Notes: generated from the letters alone by a model not told the origin. A stretch of 64,000 nucleotides of DNA from Nepenthes gracilis (GCA_033239525.1 BSYO01000005.1:2700001-2764000); one strand, 5' to 3'. Positions 12,017 to 25,804 are shown, counted from the stretch's first letter. Made by a program: numbers and translations.

Positions 12017-13480
12017 GTGGACTAGATGAAGATTTTATAAGAAACAATCATAACGATTATCCTCTAATAAGGGTGAATATTTGGCATGCAAAACTTAAAA
12101 AAATCATACATAAAATGAAACAAGCCTCTTATTAATAATATTTAATGTTTTACAATATTATCTCTCCATTTAGATTTGAAGAGAACACCAAAGAAGACTA
12201 GTATGAATAATATATTTTTCTTATTTTATATATTGACGATACTTTACTTGTATTAAATAATAAATATTTGCTATATGAAGTAATATGATTTTTTCAAAAA
12301 AAATTTAAAATGAAGGTTATAAGTGATGTATCTTATTTTATTTGAATTAAGATCTATCGAGATATATTACTAGGTATTTTAAATTTATATCAAATAAAGT
12401 TTTAGAAAAATTTTAATCAAAAAATCATTCACAAAGGATAGCTCAAATTATTAAGTATGACGGGCTTAATTTGAGCTAATGCCTAAACTAACCTTGAAAA
12501 GAAGCAAATGAGAAACATTTTGTGAACTTCCATTGTTGGAAGTCTACTTGTACACTCATGTTTACACAAGGCTATTATATTTGTTTTGTGAATATAGGAA
12601 AGTTATTATATAAACCCAAGTATGAACCACTAGAGGATGGGCAAGGAACAGTGACAAGATATTTTTAAAGTATTAAAGATAGAATACTTATATATAGTTG
12701 AACTAATAATTTAAAAGCTTTTAGCTACTCAAATTTGGACATTGGTGGATGTATTAATTAATGTAAATTAACATAAGAATACTTATTTATGTTTATAGCA
12801 TAGCTATATTCTAAGAAAGTACAAATCAGGCCATAACTGTTATATTCACTACAGAGACTTAGTTCGTTTATTATATTAAGGTTACAAAGTATGATATATA
12901 GATAAAAAATTTTATATCTAGAATTGGAATTGTAGAGTTTAGTTATAGGTCATTAAAGAATATTAGACAATTTAGCTGTTATTTTCATTGTTAAAAAATA
13001 ACAAAACTAATAGCTCAAACAAACACATTAACATCTAATTTTTAGTCGTACCAAAGAAAGAAAAAATGGTCATTAAACACATTAGCACCAAATTGATAAT
13101 TACTAATCATTTAACAAAAAATGTATGTCACTATTGAAATTCAAATATCATATAATCAGAATTGGATTAGGTTCTACTATATAATTTTTATTGTATAAAT
13201 AATAATATTTTAGTAAAATTTTTATTTGTTTGCAATGTTTTCTCATATTTTGTGTACATATTGAATAATTTATTATAAAAAATCATTAATTATTATATCT
13301 AAAATAAGCATAGTATTTATCTATTAAGTAATATTACCACATATTTGCCGGTATATAACAAATATAATGATACATTGTAATGAATGAAAGTTAATACCCG
13401 TTAATAAATAACCAATCGCCATGATTATGTGTTTTATTTCTTAATTTTGTGGAATAATAGGTTTGGATATCATATCGAGT
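12017..13480. other. AT-rich intergenic stretch
   Basis: No gene, RNA or bounded repeat could be supported. Composition is strongly AT-biased throughout. Confidence 0.55.
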
Positions 13481-13529
13481 GAACATATAGGTCAAGTGGT
13501 AGAGCATTAAAATTTTCTTTTTATTTTTT

Positions 13530-14060
13530 GAATATGAAAATTTTCATGGTCGGTGCAACGTTGTTAAATTGGTTCCTAATTTTACGGAAATCAACTTTCT
13601 CTTCTAACTACTCACTTCTACCATGAAGTGGTGACCAATTGACACCTTTGATGAGAAAATATGTATAAAAGAGGTGTTACGAGTACAAATTTAAGGGAAA
13701 AATCCATCCTAAAAGATCGGTTTAGTAGAAGGAAGAGACATTTAAACTTATAAGCCAATCACTCAAAGCTGGCTCCTAATTTTTAAGCTTGTGCTTGCAA
13801 CATTGATATTTTCATTAAAACCCTTTACCCAAAAAAGGTTATTTGCGGAGGGGTTGACTTAAAAGGTCAAGTGAAGTGCCCTAAAATGTAGTCGTCGAGG
13901 TCAACGATTGTCGAGAGGGGATAGAATGATACAAGTTCCACATCAAGGAGCCAATCTTGAGTGGATTGACTTATAAGCCTGACAAACTCTCCTTCCTACG
14001 ATGTTAATTTTTTAGAAAAAGATTTTCTCTTAGACTTATACTCACAACAAGAGGTTTCAA
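13530..14060 (+). repeat. Dispersed repeat remnant(s) upstream of ALG6
   Basis: The stretch 13530-13640 resembles 4646-4735 (shared core ATTGGTTCC... then CTTTCTCTTCTAACTACT-like). 13860-14000 holds a separate moderate-GC remnant with AAGTTCCACATCAAGGAGCC and GACTTATAAGCC. That combination resembles non-coding tracts of plant transposon remnants. Neither has clear termini. Confidence 0.3.
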
Positions 14061-14399
14061 GTTTACAAATACTTCAAAATTTTATTTCCCTATATATATA
14101 ATTAATTATTAATAAGTTAAAAATAAATATCAATGGCACTTTAATTCTAATAACAATATTCTTAAACTTATTTTACAAATAGAGTTTTAAAAACTATGAA
14201 AAATCTCAATTTATAGTCAGTGAAAATTCTAAAGCATATCTTTTTAATATTTTTATAAATTTTTAAAATTTAAATTAAAATTATAATCTATTTTAAAATT
14301 TTTAAATAAAATTAGACATATGTAAATATATTTCTTAATTTTTTATTTCTTGAAGACTTTTCAGAAAATAATCCCCATTTTTTCACTTAAAAATCTCTG

Positions 14400-15680
14400 T
14401 TGCACTTCCTACCCCCGTCAAAATGTTTACCCTCACAAGCCCAATTTTTTGACAGAGACTACGAGGTGCGAGGTAAGAAAATGATGATTATTGAGTTCTT
14501 TTTTTTTCCCTGATTGAAATTTCGACTGTTAGAGAAGAATGAGACGACAACAGCTACAAATCCGTCGATGCTTGGAGTGATTTGTTTGAATTTCAAATTT
14601 CATACAAAGGTTAATCTGGAAATGGCGTTTGAGTTGTTATTTACGGCGAGTTACAGCCATCCTATCCTTAGCACATCCACCGCCGTTATTGTACGGCAAC
14701 AATCATCCTATCGACCCCTCGGGCTAACCACTAGCATGGTTCTCCCCTTTAAGCAAGTTCTGCAAGCAACCACTGCCCTATTCAACTCCCAAGTCCTCAA
14801 TGTTGCTCGCAACCTGCTCTAAGGAACATTTTGACGGCAAATTTCATCGAACCTCGGAAACCTCTGTTTGTCTTTAAACGTGTTTCTCCAACAAGATTCT
14901 AGCGAATTTCATGCCAACTCTCAGCTCCAACTGATAAATTTGTCATTTAATCGATTCTTTCCCTGGCCGCACCGGAAAGTTTCAAGTATGAGTTTAGATG
15001 TTCTATCATAATCTGGCTAGGTTTACAAAAAGATATAGGGATACACTGAAGAAATCTAGCCGTTGGATACTACATTAATAGAATTGAAAATTCCTATGAA
15101 TTTGTTCTTGCAAAATTGAGCATGTTAAACCAATATGTTATTGGCATCAATCTTAGATCATGTGATATATATGGTCAACATATGATCTTTGAGAACAACG
15201 CATATTTGTGCTTGTGGCCTTGTCCTAAGTATCTGTTGGCATCCCCTAATTTTATTTGGATCTTGCATAGGCAGGTGAAAAGTATTTGTTCAGACCTTAG
15301 CTTACTTTTTGAACAATGTCTTCATGTCGTCTCTCTTTTTTTCATTTTATGCACTCTTTCATGGAGCATAAGATACTGTTTATTCCTAATATAATCTGGT
15401 GAATCTTTCTTTGTAGAGCAATCACTTGAGTGATCTTTTCCTGAACTTTCTTTTCCCTTATTTCTTTCTTGCTCCAAATGGATCACATGCATTCTTGATA
15501 TTTGTTGGCATGATTGATAATCTTAATCAATATGCTTATTTGTTTGGGCGTTCTTTCAATTCTTTAAGCTTAACAGTTTGACACTAATTGGGCAGGCATT
15601 TTGAAATTCATCAGATATGTAAGATTGATTGACAGGCTTTGTCAATTAGTGACATTCGGAGGAGGGAAGAAGAGGGACAG
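14400..15680 (+). promoter_or_regulatory. Putative promoter and 5' leader region of ALG6
   Basis: GC rises above the flank from about 14400. A donor-like GAGGTAAGAAAA lies near 14470 and an acceptor-like TTGATTGACAG near 15636, 45 bp before the ALG6 ATG, so a leader intron is possible. An open frame at 14514-14822 lacks a good ATG and resembles no protein I know, so I do not call it a gene. The limits and the leader intron are inference. Confidence 0.3.
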
Positions 15681-18600
15681 ATGGAGCAGAAAAGAGGTAG
15701 GAAGGTGAATATCACTGTTGACAATGATGATAATGCATGGTGGTGGTTGGTAAACAAAGGTGTTGGAGCTTCGTTTTTTTGCATCTCTTTGTTTGCATTG
15801 TTAGTGAGAGTGGTAGTCTCACTCCATCCTTATTCTGGTGCTGGGAATCCTCCAAAGTATGGGGACTTTGAAGCCCAGAGGCATTGGATGGAGATCACTA
15901 TCAATCTTTCAGCTACGGAATGGTATCGGAATAGCACATCCAACGATCTCAGCTACTGGGGCCTTGACTATCCTCCCCTCACCGCATATCAGAGCTACAT
16001 TCATGGCCAGCTTTTGAAATTATTTCTTCCAGAATCTGTTTCTCTTTTCACTTCTCGTGGGCATGAGTCCTATCTCGGGTTAGTCTACTAGGTGAATAAA
16101 AATTAAAGTGCTTCAGGGCATAGCACCATATATATATATATATTGTATATTGTCCTGCAAACTGATGATTTATCCCTTTCATGTAGAAAATTGTTGATGA
16201 GATGGACGGTCTTATCCTCTGATAGTCTTGTGTTCTTTCCTGCCGTGCTTTACTTTATTGTTGTGTATATCCGCCTTAGTAATCGCCGGATTAACATAGC
16301 TTGGCTCATCGCAATGGTTTTGCTCAATCCATGTCTTATCATAATTGACCATGGCCATTTCCAGGTTCAAAGTAGCATGATTTCTGATTTTTGGCTTGAA
16401 TTTCCGACAAATATTCGGCTCAAGTGTGTTGATGTTCTCCCTTGTTTTGCAGTATAATTGCATTAGCTTGGGTCTCACTGTTGGAGCTATTGCTGCTATT
16501 CTTTCCAATAGGGAGCTTGTAGCTTGTGCCCTATTCTGTTTTGCTCTGAACCACAAACAGGTACATCTTATTCAAAATAATGCATTTGAGACTGCTCAAA
16601 TTTAATTCTTTTGTTTCATATGCGTGGATCTAGATAGTCTTATATGTATTCTTTACTAGGGTCTAGTGTTCAAGATTAATTGCTGCCATATTTGGTGATT
16701 TGTTCAGTGACATGCTTTTCATAAACTCTGTATTCAACGAAATGGGTTATACTATTATTTTCTGTTGTTGCCTATCAAAATAGCATGAGATAATTGGGAT
16801 CCAAATTTCTCAATTGTTATCTCCATTGGTGTGATTGCAATTGTTGGTTATCTTGTGGATGGTCCAGTCCTGTCATAAGGTTCTTAAAGGGTATTGTGTA
16901 TGTGATAACAAGGGACATGCTATTTTCCCATAGCTAATAAAACAAGTGATTCATCACAATTGTCCAGTGTTGTGCCTGCGTCACTTTATTGCCTTCCACT
17001 TCCTCTATCTCCCCTCATTCTGCTCTCTCTTTTCTGTTATTTGTTTGCTTGCTTATTTAACAATTCACATTGAATGTTGATGACCATTTCTTTCGCTGTG
17101 TAAATTTTCTGCATTCAAAGTAATGGTGCCTGATTTCCATAGGAATTTATCTGGTGTATACAGTATTTGTGGGCTTGCTTGTGTTCTTCAAATTATAAAC
17201 TGATTTTGTTTTACAATCAACTTTCATATTTTTTTTTGGAAATGAATTTCCCTTTTATTTTTCTCATTCAACAGTTGTGACCTAAAGGCTTTGAATATTG
17301 CTTGTTGCTCCAGTAATTGTGTCAGATTTTTTGCACTGAATTCACATGGTATTGGTGCACTGTAATGCTAGATGCAGGAAATTATTTCTGGAGTTGCATG
17401 AAGTGTTCTCATTTCTCATCTCATTCTCTTTACTTGTTAAGGTTTTTGCATCCAGAACTTAGTATGTTGATAACTGGATTCAGCGTAGGCAACATCAAAG
17501 AACACTTGAATTTAGAGGTGCTGCTTAATTTATCAGTTTCCTATATGACATGCATGTAGAGCACCTTGTTATGAGCATAAGCAGAAATAAGAAATACATT
17601 CTCCTAGGGGTTTCTTTTTGCAACTAATCTCGTATCTCCTTTTAAGGCTACTGTTTCTAAAAGTATTTATAAAATTTTGAGCAGTGAGGAAGAGTGATAC
17701 CACTCTTATGTTGGTTTCTGCAAGTGGTTGCATGTTGGGGGCACAATGGCAGAGAGATGCTCATGGAGAGGTGTCGAAATGGCCTATTACAGCAGTATCT
17801 CGACTCATTATTTGCTCGGCATTATCATACTTGGGTTGCTTTTCGTTGTTTGGAATATAAGCTAGAAATTTTGATCGTTGCAAATTGAATAATGCAGGTG
17901 AGATTTGGGCACAAGGGTTTGTGTATCATTTTTCTAGTCTCTAGAGTATGGATGATCGTGCTCGGAACTAGGATAACATGACAGGGGTACAAGATGATTG
18001 GGGGATTGTGATTTATGGGAAAAATTGAACAAGATTTTTCCATTTGTAAGAATCATGTGCATGTTACATCAAAAATGAAAGAAATAGATAAAAAAAAAAA
18101 AAAAGAGATCTTCTTAAATGGGAAGTGTATGATGATATGATTTCATTATTGTCTTTGTTGGGAAAATGGTGGATAAAGCCCATTGGTGATGGATTGCCAA
18201 CTATATTACTTGAACTTGGGTACAAGTGTCTAATATGGGCACTTGTCCATACACCATAACCATGTCTAATTTTCATTTTTCAGAATATTTTTTCACTGAT
18301 TTTAAGACTCCATTTGTCATATCCATGAACAAGTATCAAAATGTCTGACATAGGTACTTGAGATTGAGGAATTGAATTGACTATAGTAGGACCTTTGATG
18401 TTCACTATTATATGTCTTCTATAGAGATGTAAAGCTGTAAGTGTCCAATTGTCATACTCAGTGACTGTTTTCCTCTGCTTTGTGTGTGTGTATGCATTTG
18501 GGTGAGTGAGTGGGTATCACACCCAAGGCTAATTTGCATTAGGTTGAATGTAACTATGTGATCCATGGTTTAGTATTAAGGTTGGTGTGTGCTCTTATGG

Positions 18601-21600
18601 GACTCAAGACAAACTCTCTCAAGATGGAACAAAATGTGCTACATGATGGGCTTATATGCTTAGAGAAGACAGAAACTTTCGCTTGATGGAAGCATGAAAG
18701 GCACATGTGTGACTTTCAAGCAAAAACATGTGTTTGATGTGTGCATAACTGGTGCAAGTGCGTCAATCATCCCGGACTGCATTCTCTTGCATTGTTCTAA
18801 GGTCTAAACCATAGTTGATTAGAGTGTGCCATTTTCCTTCAGAAGTCAATTTGAAGTAATCTAATGCCCCATTTGGCAAATCATGTTGATTAAAACCCTT
18901 AAGTTAATTAAGCTAATGTTATAGAAGAGCTTGGATGCCTTAATTAAGGCTCACTTGGCTAAGATTTATGAGAGAAAGAGAATGAGAATGAGAGAATAGA
19001 GAGAAAGAGAAGGAAAAAGAAGAATGGGTATTTTTGGAGGAAAATCTTCGAATTTCTTGAGATATTCAAGCAAGGTAAGTGCATTTCTTGTTACTTCTTC
19101 CATTGCATAGCATATTTTAGATTTTCCTTTCTTCGATGAAATTCTGAGCTATGTGTTCATAACCTCCATGCATGTGTTTATTTATGCTTTTCTTTGAGTT
19201 TGGTTTACATGCATGGCTAAATATAGTCCTTTTGCTGAATTTTTGAGATGTTAGCCAAAACCCTGAATTTTGTGGTGGAACCTTGTGGCATATATATATA
19301 TATATAATTGTCCAAGGCATGAGAATCTCCGTAAGGGTACCCAAGTTATGCATTTGTTCCATAAGTTCTAAAAATAGGCTCATTCTTATAGAGATTTTAG
19401 TTTCAGCTGAACCATTGTAAAGTAATCAATAATGACGAATGCTCATGACATGTCCACTATATTATTACATGTAAAGATTTGGGAAAGTCCGCTCATGGAT
19501 TATAATAGTGGCTTATGGCTCTGTCTATAGGGTTACAATTTCTAAACATACTGCTAATGGGGGATATTGTTGGACCTTGGTTCTAAAGTTTCCACAATTT
19601 TGCTCATGTTATTTGTTAGCTCTTTTTTTATTCATCTGGGGTATTATTCTTATCAAATTTTTCACGCCTTACTGATCTTTTGGTTTACCTTTACAAACTC
19701 ACCACATTTTAGATAATATGCTTGGCATCCAGCAGCAGGGGCCGAAGTTAATCGTTTCACAGGACAATATTGAAGAACTTCATTCCAAGACGGGGCTTTA
19801 ATCTTTTGATGCATTTTGATATGTAAATTTATGCTAAATTTGGTTATGGATTTGTGTTTTACTATGGAAAATATTTCAGTGTCAGAATACTTGTCTTAGG
19901 GACAAACTTCTTTGCTTATGTCTATATGAAAAATATAAGAGGCTTATTATCCTGGAATTCTTATTATATCTAGATATTTGTGTTGCTAATAATTTTATGC
20001 GATGTTAGTAGCCTGGTATTTGAGACTTATGTTTAATTACATAGCCAGGACATGACAATGGGTGTGTGCATGTGTGCTGCTAAGCAATTGAACCATATGT
20101 CTTGTGCATGCGTGCATGTTTTTGTTTGTTCTGCTAGGCAACTGAACTGTATTTCTCTGTGTGCACAGTTTTGCTAATCAATTGAACCATACGGCTGTGT
20201 GTGCATGTGTTCGTAAGTTCATTCTGCTAAGAAACAGAACCATATGTCTTTGTATTCATGTGTGTGTGTGTATGTGTGCATTTGTCTTACTGAGCAACTG
20301 AACCATATTTCTCTGTTTGGAAAATTGCTAGCTATGCAGATATTATTTCATTTGTAATTGGTATTCCAGTTAATCGTTACAGACAGTTTCGAGTGCATCA
20401 TTTCTGCATGCTTATAATTTTGTTAAACTCTAAATTTTCTGTGGTATACACAACAATGACAATTGTGTTAAACATTAGTCTCTGCCCCCAACTTGTAGAT
20501 TATTTGTTTTATCCTCATTAATGCTTTCTTGTGTTTGTTACAGATGAGTGCTTATTTTGCTCCTGCATTTTTCTGCCATCTCTTAGGCAGATGCTTAAGG
20601 TGCCGGAATCCATTTCTTGAGGTGTCAAAATTGGGTTTGGTTGTCTTAGGAACATTTCTCATCTTATGGTGGCCATATCTGCATTCAACAGAAGCCTTTT
20701 TGGGGGTATGACGAAAATAAACTTTTGAGGCCTTTCTTTTATTTCATTGTTTAGAATTCAAAGTTCTTGGTAATATTGGAGCTAGACAAAGACTTGAGTC
20801 TCAATGCCAACAACCACATAGTAAGCCAAAAACTATTGTAGTAGATCCATTCCCTGGATGATTGGTTGCCCGCTACTTTATGCATTGACCACTAACTAGC
20901 AATGGATGATGATCTTAAAGTTATTGCCTTCTCATCGTGTTGTAAATGGTGAATGCTATTCTCTTATATCTTGTCAAAGTTCATCTTCTAATTTTTGGAT
21001 AACAATCACTCCATTAATTCCTACTTAATCCCCAAATTAACCATTTTATTCTTTTTATATTCGTCATAATTCATTTTCCACTTTGGGCATATGGTGTATT
21101 TTATATAATATCCTCCACTTTGCAGCAAATGTTACAGTCAATCTTCGTTTTTTTGGTTTTTGTTCACAACTTCAATAAAAATGACAAAGTAAGATGTTGT
21201 TTATTTTATTATTTCTTAATACATTAAGACTTATCCTAAAATGTAGGATTTAGACAAATCAACAGTCATCTAGAAGTGAACTGACTATTTTGCTCTTGCA
21301 TGAACCTTGAAATCCTTTCCCTCATGTCACCGAGTAAATATATTTTATCCAGAAACGTTTTAAGTACTGCTGCATGCGTTGCTGCAATTCTTTGCTCTAC
21401 TGGACATGCAAACTGTTTGATACATTTTATCTACTGATGCACGCTTAGCCTATAGCCTATCATTCGTCCCTGCATACTTACTACAAGTCATTTTCTGGAA
21501 CAGATGTCCACAAGCTGCTAAAATGGAAATTAGGGAGTTAAGATTTCAAAAAAAACAATTATAAAGAAGGCTAAATGAAGGATATGAGGCAAAATTATTT

Positions 21601-22881
21601 GTTTGGTTATAGTGCACTGGCAAACACTGGGACATTGAGTATTTTTTTTATTTGTTGGATTCACAATTTCAAATACACACAGGCTAGACTTATCTTGGTG
21701 AATTCTTCAGAAAAAAATTGTGTCCTCCACAGTGGAATCTAAACGGCTAGTTATTGATAGAATTCCTTGTCTGCTCTATGTGAAATATGCATCAGAAGAA
21801 ATTTACATATGCTTTCATTTTTTATGACTGTTTTAATTCACTCAAACCTCATGCTTGGTGCAGGTTCTCTCCCGTCTCGCCCCCTTTGAGAGAGGGATAT
21901 ATGAGGATTATGTGGCGAACTTCTGGTGCACCACCTCGGTCCTTTTTAAGTGGAGGAAATTGTTCACAGTGCAGTCATTGAAGCTTCTCAGCTTATCTGC
22001 TACTCTGTTAACTAGTTTGCCCTCAATGGTTCAGCAGTTAAGGGCTCCTAGCAACCTGGGTTTCCTTTATGCCCTAGTTAATAGTTCTTTCTCATTTTAC
22101 TTATTCTCATTTCAAGGTAGGTCAGTAGGGTGCCCCTATCTATCCTTTGACTTATTTTGTATACTGAAATCTCGGCGTCCTTGTTTGTTTGAAGTCTTGT
22201 GGGGTCATCCTATTTTCGATCTTCTCCCATACTCCCAACAATGAAGATTTCATCATAATTACTTGAACTGTTAGGATTATAACCACAAATTAAAATTTGT
22301 TGGATTTATCTTATAATCCTAACCATTTAATTGGGAGATGAGAGGACATTATAACGGGAAAGACTCTAACAGCTCCATTGTTCAACCTTTATTCGGTTCT
22401 AACTCTTGACAATCTGTGGCTTGATCTTGCAGTACATGAGAAGTCAATTCTACTGCCACTACTGCCCTCAAGTCTTTTGGCTCTTGAAGAGCCTCTTATC
22501 TTCGGATGGTTGAACCATTTTGCTATGCTCTCCATGTTTCCCCTACTATGCCGTGACAAACTGTCCCTCGCATATATTTCTCTCCTTGCCCTTTTTACCC
22601 TTCTCTACTTCGCACCTGGTGGGAGACAAGATCCAAGGAAGACACGACACCCTTCAACTTTAAGATTGTTTATAATGGCTGTCCTTGTTCTAAGCTCTCT
22701 TGTTCTCCATGTGATTTATTTAACCATGCACCCTCCGAAAAGGTATCCCTTCCTTTTTGAAGCCATAATTATGCTTCTCTGCTTTTCTCAGTTTGCTCTG
22801 CTTGCTGTTTACACTAACACAAAGCAATGGACCCTATCGAAAAAATCTACTTGGATGGACAAGGAGAAGAAGCAACTTTGA
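15681..22881 (+). CDS. ALG6: ALG6: dolichyl-P-Glc:Man9GlcNAc2-PP-dolichol alpha-1,3-glucosyltransferase
   Basis: Six exons splice in frame: 15681-16078, 16187-16364, 16453-16560, 20544-20705, 21864-22116 and 22433-22881 (1548 nt, 515 residues). The enzyme adds the first glucose to the lipid-linked N-glycan precursor on the luminal side of the ER membrane, using dolichyl-P-glucose. It is a GT-C (GT57) multi-span membrane protein. Seen: first membrane segment about residues 28-48, then HPYSGAGNPPKYGDFEAQRH with the acidic GDFE loop (D62, E64) expected of the family, WYRNSTSNDL, YWGLDYPPLTAY (about 92-103), DHGHFQ and NHKQMSAYFAPAFF. The C-terminus is hydrophobic and ends in a lysine-rich tail (KEKKQL). 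LDYPPLTAY favours ALG6 over ALG8. The length is close to plant ALG6 (about 530). The ATG at 15681 is chosen because the frame upstream holds only a TTG. Intron 3 is about 4 kb and repeat-bearing. Confidence 0.95.
18514..19870 (+). mobile_element. Possible LTR-like insertion in ALG6 intron 3
   Basis: The block starts near GGTATCACACCCAAGG. It contains an AGAG-rich purine tract (18970-19025) followed by GCAAGGTAAGTGCATT, and later CTTTACAAACTCACCACA. This layout resembles degenerate chromovirus LTRs. It also contains a short (TA)n run near 19293-19306. No target-site duplication was found. This is a weak call from general layout; the intron has no coding sequence. Confidence 0.25.
20080..20310 (+). 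repeat. Degenerate minisatellite in ALG6 intron 3
   Basis: Five copies of a GCNACTGAACCATAT-like motif (AAC at 20091, 20145, 20185, 20238 and 20301) alternate with TGTGTGCATG-rich spacers. Period is 40-63 bp. It lies about 230 bp before exon 4. Confidence 0.65.
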
Positions 22882-23460
22882 CTGTTTCCGAGTTGTGGTG
22901 TGCGCTGTCATCTATATTTAGCATTCTTTTTCAGATCAAGCTCACTATTTAAACAGGTATGTAGCTTCAATTTACCATTATGAAGATTTAATAGGAATTT
23001 TGGACTCCTTATTCGATGTGTTGGAGCTCTGCCCCATATGTGGGGTGGGGAAGATTTATAGCATTAGCAGACGTCCTAATCGTCGATCCAGTTTCCTTCC
23101 TTGACATGAACTTTGTAATCTGGGTTTGGCAAATACTAATGTCTTCAAATTTGAACTAAAAGGGGGAAAAAAGATCTTGAAGGAAGCCAAATAATGGCCT
23201 TTAACTGTGCTAAAGTTTGCTCTCTGTGCAAGTTCAATGATAGAATGTTTGTCAATGATGTCATCTCTCATTATACTCTTTATATTGTTTTATATTGCCC
23301 CTTGTTTCTAAAATGGAATAAGGAAGAAACGTAACGAGAATTTTCTGATACCAAATTAGATTGAAAATATACGTTTTTATACAATTTGGTTGACAGAATC
23401 GTGTAGCTTTTCTTTTTTTCGTACGTATACACAATTTGCAGGAATCATAGACTGGACAAA
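22882..23460 (+). other. ALG6 3' flank / probable 3' UTR
   Basis: Moderate-GC sequence directly after the ALG6 stop codon. No further open frame continues the gene. The polyadenylation site cannot be placed with confidence. Confidence 0.4.
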
Positions 23461-23464
23461 GAAG

Positions 23465-23673
23465 GAGTAGTGGTAGTCCCGTGGCGGGTGGTGGTGGTGG
23501 TGGTTTTGATTGCCAGTTTTGTTGGTGGCAGTCAATGAACCGTACATAGACTATTTGCCAATACGGAAGCAGCTATAGATGCCTTTGCCACCCAACCCCG
23601 ACCCCACTCACCACCCTGTTGCCCCCACCCCCATTCCCACCGCTGCCCCTCAATCCTGCTTCACCCGCCCCCA
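23465..23673. repeat. Paired G-rich and C-rich tracts downstream of ALG6
   Basis: A GGT-repeat tract (23483-23503, GGCGGGTGGTGGTGGTGG) is followed within 85 bp by a C-rich, CCCCACC-like tract (23588-23673) on the same strand. The two are roughly complementary, so the RNA could fold back; the G tract could also form a quadruplex. No protein reading fits. Confidence 0.5.
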
Positions 23674-23679
23674 TGCTGA

Positions 23680-25800
23680 AATCTAATACTCTTGCTTTGA
23701 TTCTTGAGAAATATGCTGATACGCGGATGCTTCACGGTCAGATTTAGCGTGGTGTCCCCCCTCGGCCAGTGTTTTTTCCCCTATCTTTGCCAGATTATTT
23801 CCTTTACTTTTGTTTCTCTTATGGCACATTTGGTTATAAAAATAAAATAAATAAAAGATAATAATTGTTTTATTTAAAAAAAATAAAATTATGTGGAAAT
23901 AGAGTTGTGAATTAATATTCATGTGATTGGTTGGTTAGTATGAATATCGATAATTAAGTTGGAAATTAATTTTCTAGTATGCGCTATGCAAAAATATTAT
24001 GGGAACTTTGATTGAGCAGTTATTTTTCACAGTTACGGGTCTTACTGTATTTATAATTTATAAAATTTCAGTTCATGTAATCAATCCATAAAGAATCTAA
24101 CTAATGGGCTGAGCCCAAAAGGGTGACGGCCATTTCCCCTTGTTGGGCTGGGATTCGTTATTATTTAAAATATATATTATTAAGATATTGATTGTTTTTT
24201 TTTAATATGTGTTGAGTGTGATTAATGTTTATGTAATAATTACATATTTGCTAATGATTGATAAATATTTCAAATTAATGCGAGATTTAAAAAAAAATTA
24301 AATGTCATTAAAAAAACACTAGTAGTGTTGCACCATCATGTCAATAATGCTGTGCAACTCATCATAATTTAATCCAAATACACAATTGGTTTATTCGTCA
24401 TATTACGTCGTGCAAAATGGGCTGTTTGGTCTGTTGATCGTGGTAGATGGGATAGAAGCATGAATTCAATAATTAATCGTCTAATCAAAAGAGGAGTCAA
24501 ATCTAAACAAATCATCTACAATATCAAGCATTAAATTTTCCTTCAATCAAGTTAGTGAGGTCATATTTGCGTAGCATGTTATCTAAAATGAATGGTTGAA
24601 ATAATTTTAAAAGACAAGATAATGAATAATAATATTTGTAAATGTTTATATGTTATATTTATGAAAAAATAAGATTAGAAAATGATATATAAAATAGTTA
24701 GAACGTTTCAAAAGGCATGGACAGATGAAGTTCATTAAAAAAAATATAAGTTTATTATGGTCAGAGAAAATATGTAAAAAAGTAGATTTAAAAAATCGAT
24801 TAATGTGAAATAAATAATTTAAAATTGTTTATATTTCATGAAGATGTGTTAAATCACAAAAAGTATCGAAATATAATCTATTTAGTCGATATCAGTTAGT
24901 GGGCTTAAAGGTTTTTATTATTCTTATATTTGTTAGAAATATATACTTTTACAAGTTAATCCTACTAGGTGTGATACAATATTATTTTAATACAATCTTA
25001 TTTAATTACTATTAAATGGTATTGATATTTATTATTCATGATAAGATTTAAATATTTAAATAATATAATCATAAAAACATGCTTTTGAGCAATAGTTGTC
25101 TAAAAGTTTAAATTTTAAATGTTTTTAAACATAGTCATTAGGATAAAATAATAATAATAATTTGGTTATATAAATGCACATTATGTTTGCCTATAAAAGA
25201 GGTGACTAAACTTATAATTACTTATATAATCGATATTATGATAAATATACAAATACCCTTTAAAAAATGAGTTTATTAAATTGACTCAAAATAAAAATCT
25301 TATATGAAAATTTTGCTGAATGTTACACAATAATACTTATATCAAAATTGTATAAATAATTATTAGATTTAAGATATCTTAGTATCTCACATGCATTAGT
25401 TATATGTTGATATTACTAATTTATATTTAATAAATAAATATGTGAAAGTAATTATTAATTATAATAAAAAATGAATGAAAATAGAAAAGTGATCAATAAA
25501 AAAATCTATTACTTATAGTAAAAGAAGAGATGTCCTGTGTGATTTGATGATTCATAAAACCATTGGCTGAGATAGAGCATAAGTTAGAAACAAATTTCTA
25601 ATTTTATTAATTAAATATTTTACTTAATATGATTAATATAAGATGAATAAATTAAATAAGAGTTATAGTTTTAATTAGTTGGGTCATGAAATGTTAAAAA
25701 TATTAAATTTGTATGATAATTTTTATAAAAATATTTAATAAATGATAATTATTTATTTACTTTATTTAAACGATTAAAATATATTGTTAAATATATGCTT
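23680..25800. other. AT-rich intergenic stretch
   Basis: No gene, RNA or bounded element seen over about 2.1 kb of strongly AT-biased sequence. Confidence 0.55.
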
Positions 25801-25804
25801 ATTT

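Noticed and set aside
13488..13560. tRNA-like start GGTCAAGTGGTAGAGC
   Set aside because: No B box, acceptor stem or plausible cloverleaf follows. At most a SINE remnant.
14514..14822. 102-codon frame upstream of ALG6
   Set aside because: It begins at a TTG, has no recognisable domain and sits in what is probably the ALG6 promoter or leader.
15639..15680. Upstream extension of ALG6 (SISDIRRREEEGQ)
   Set aside because: It would need a TTG start. The ATG at 15681 fits the family N-terminus.
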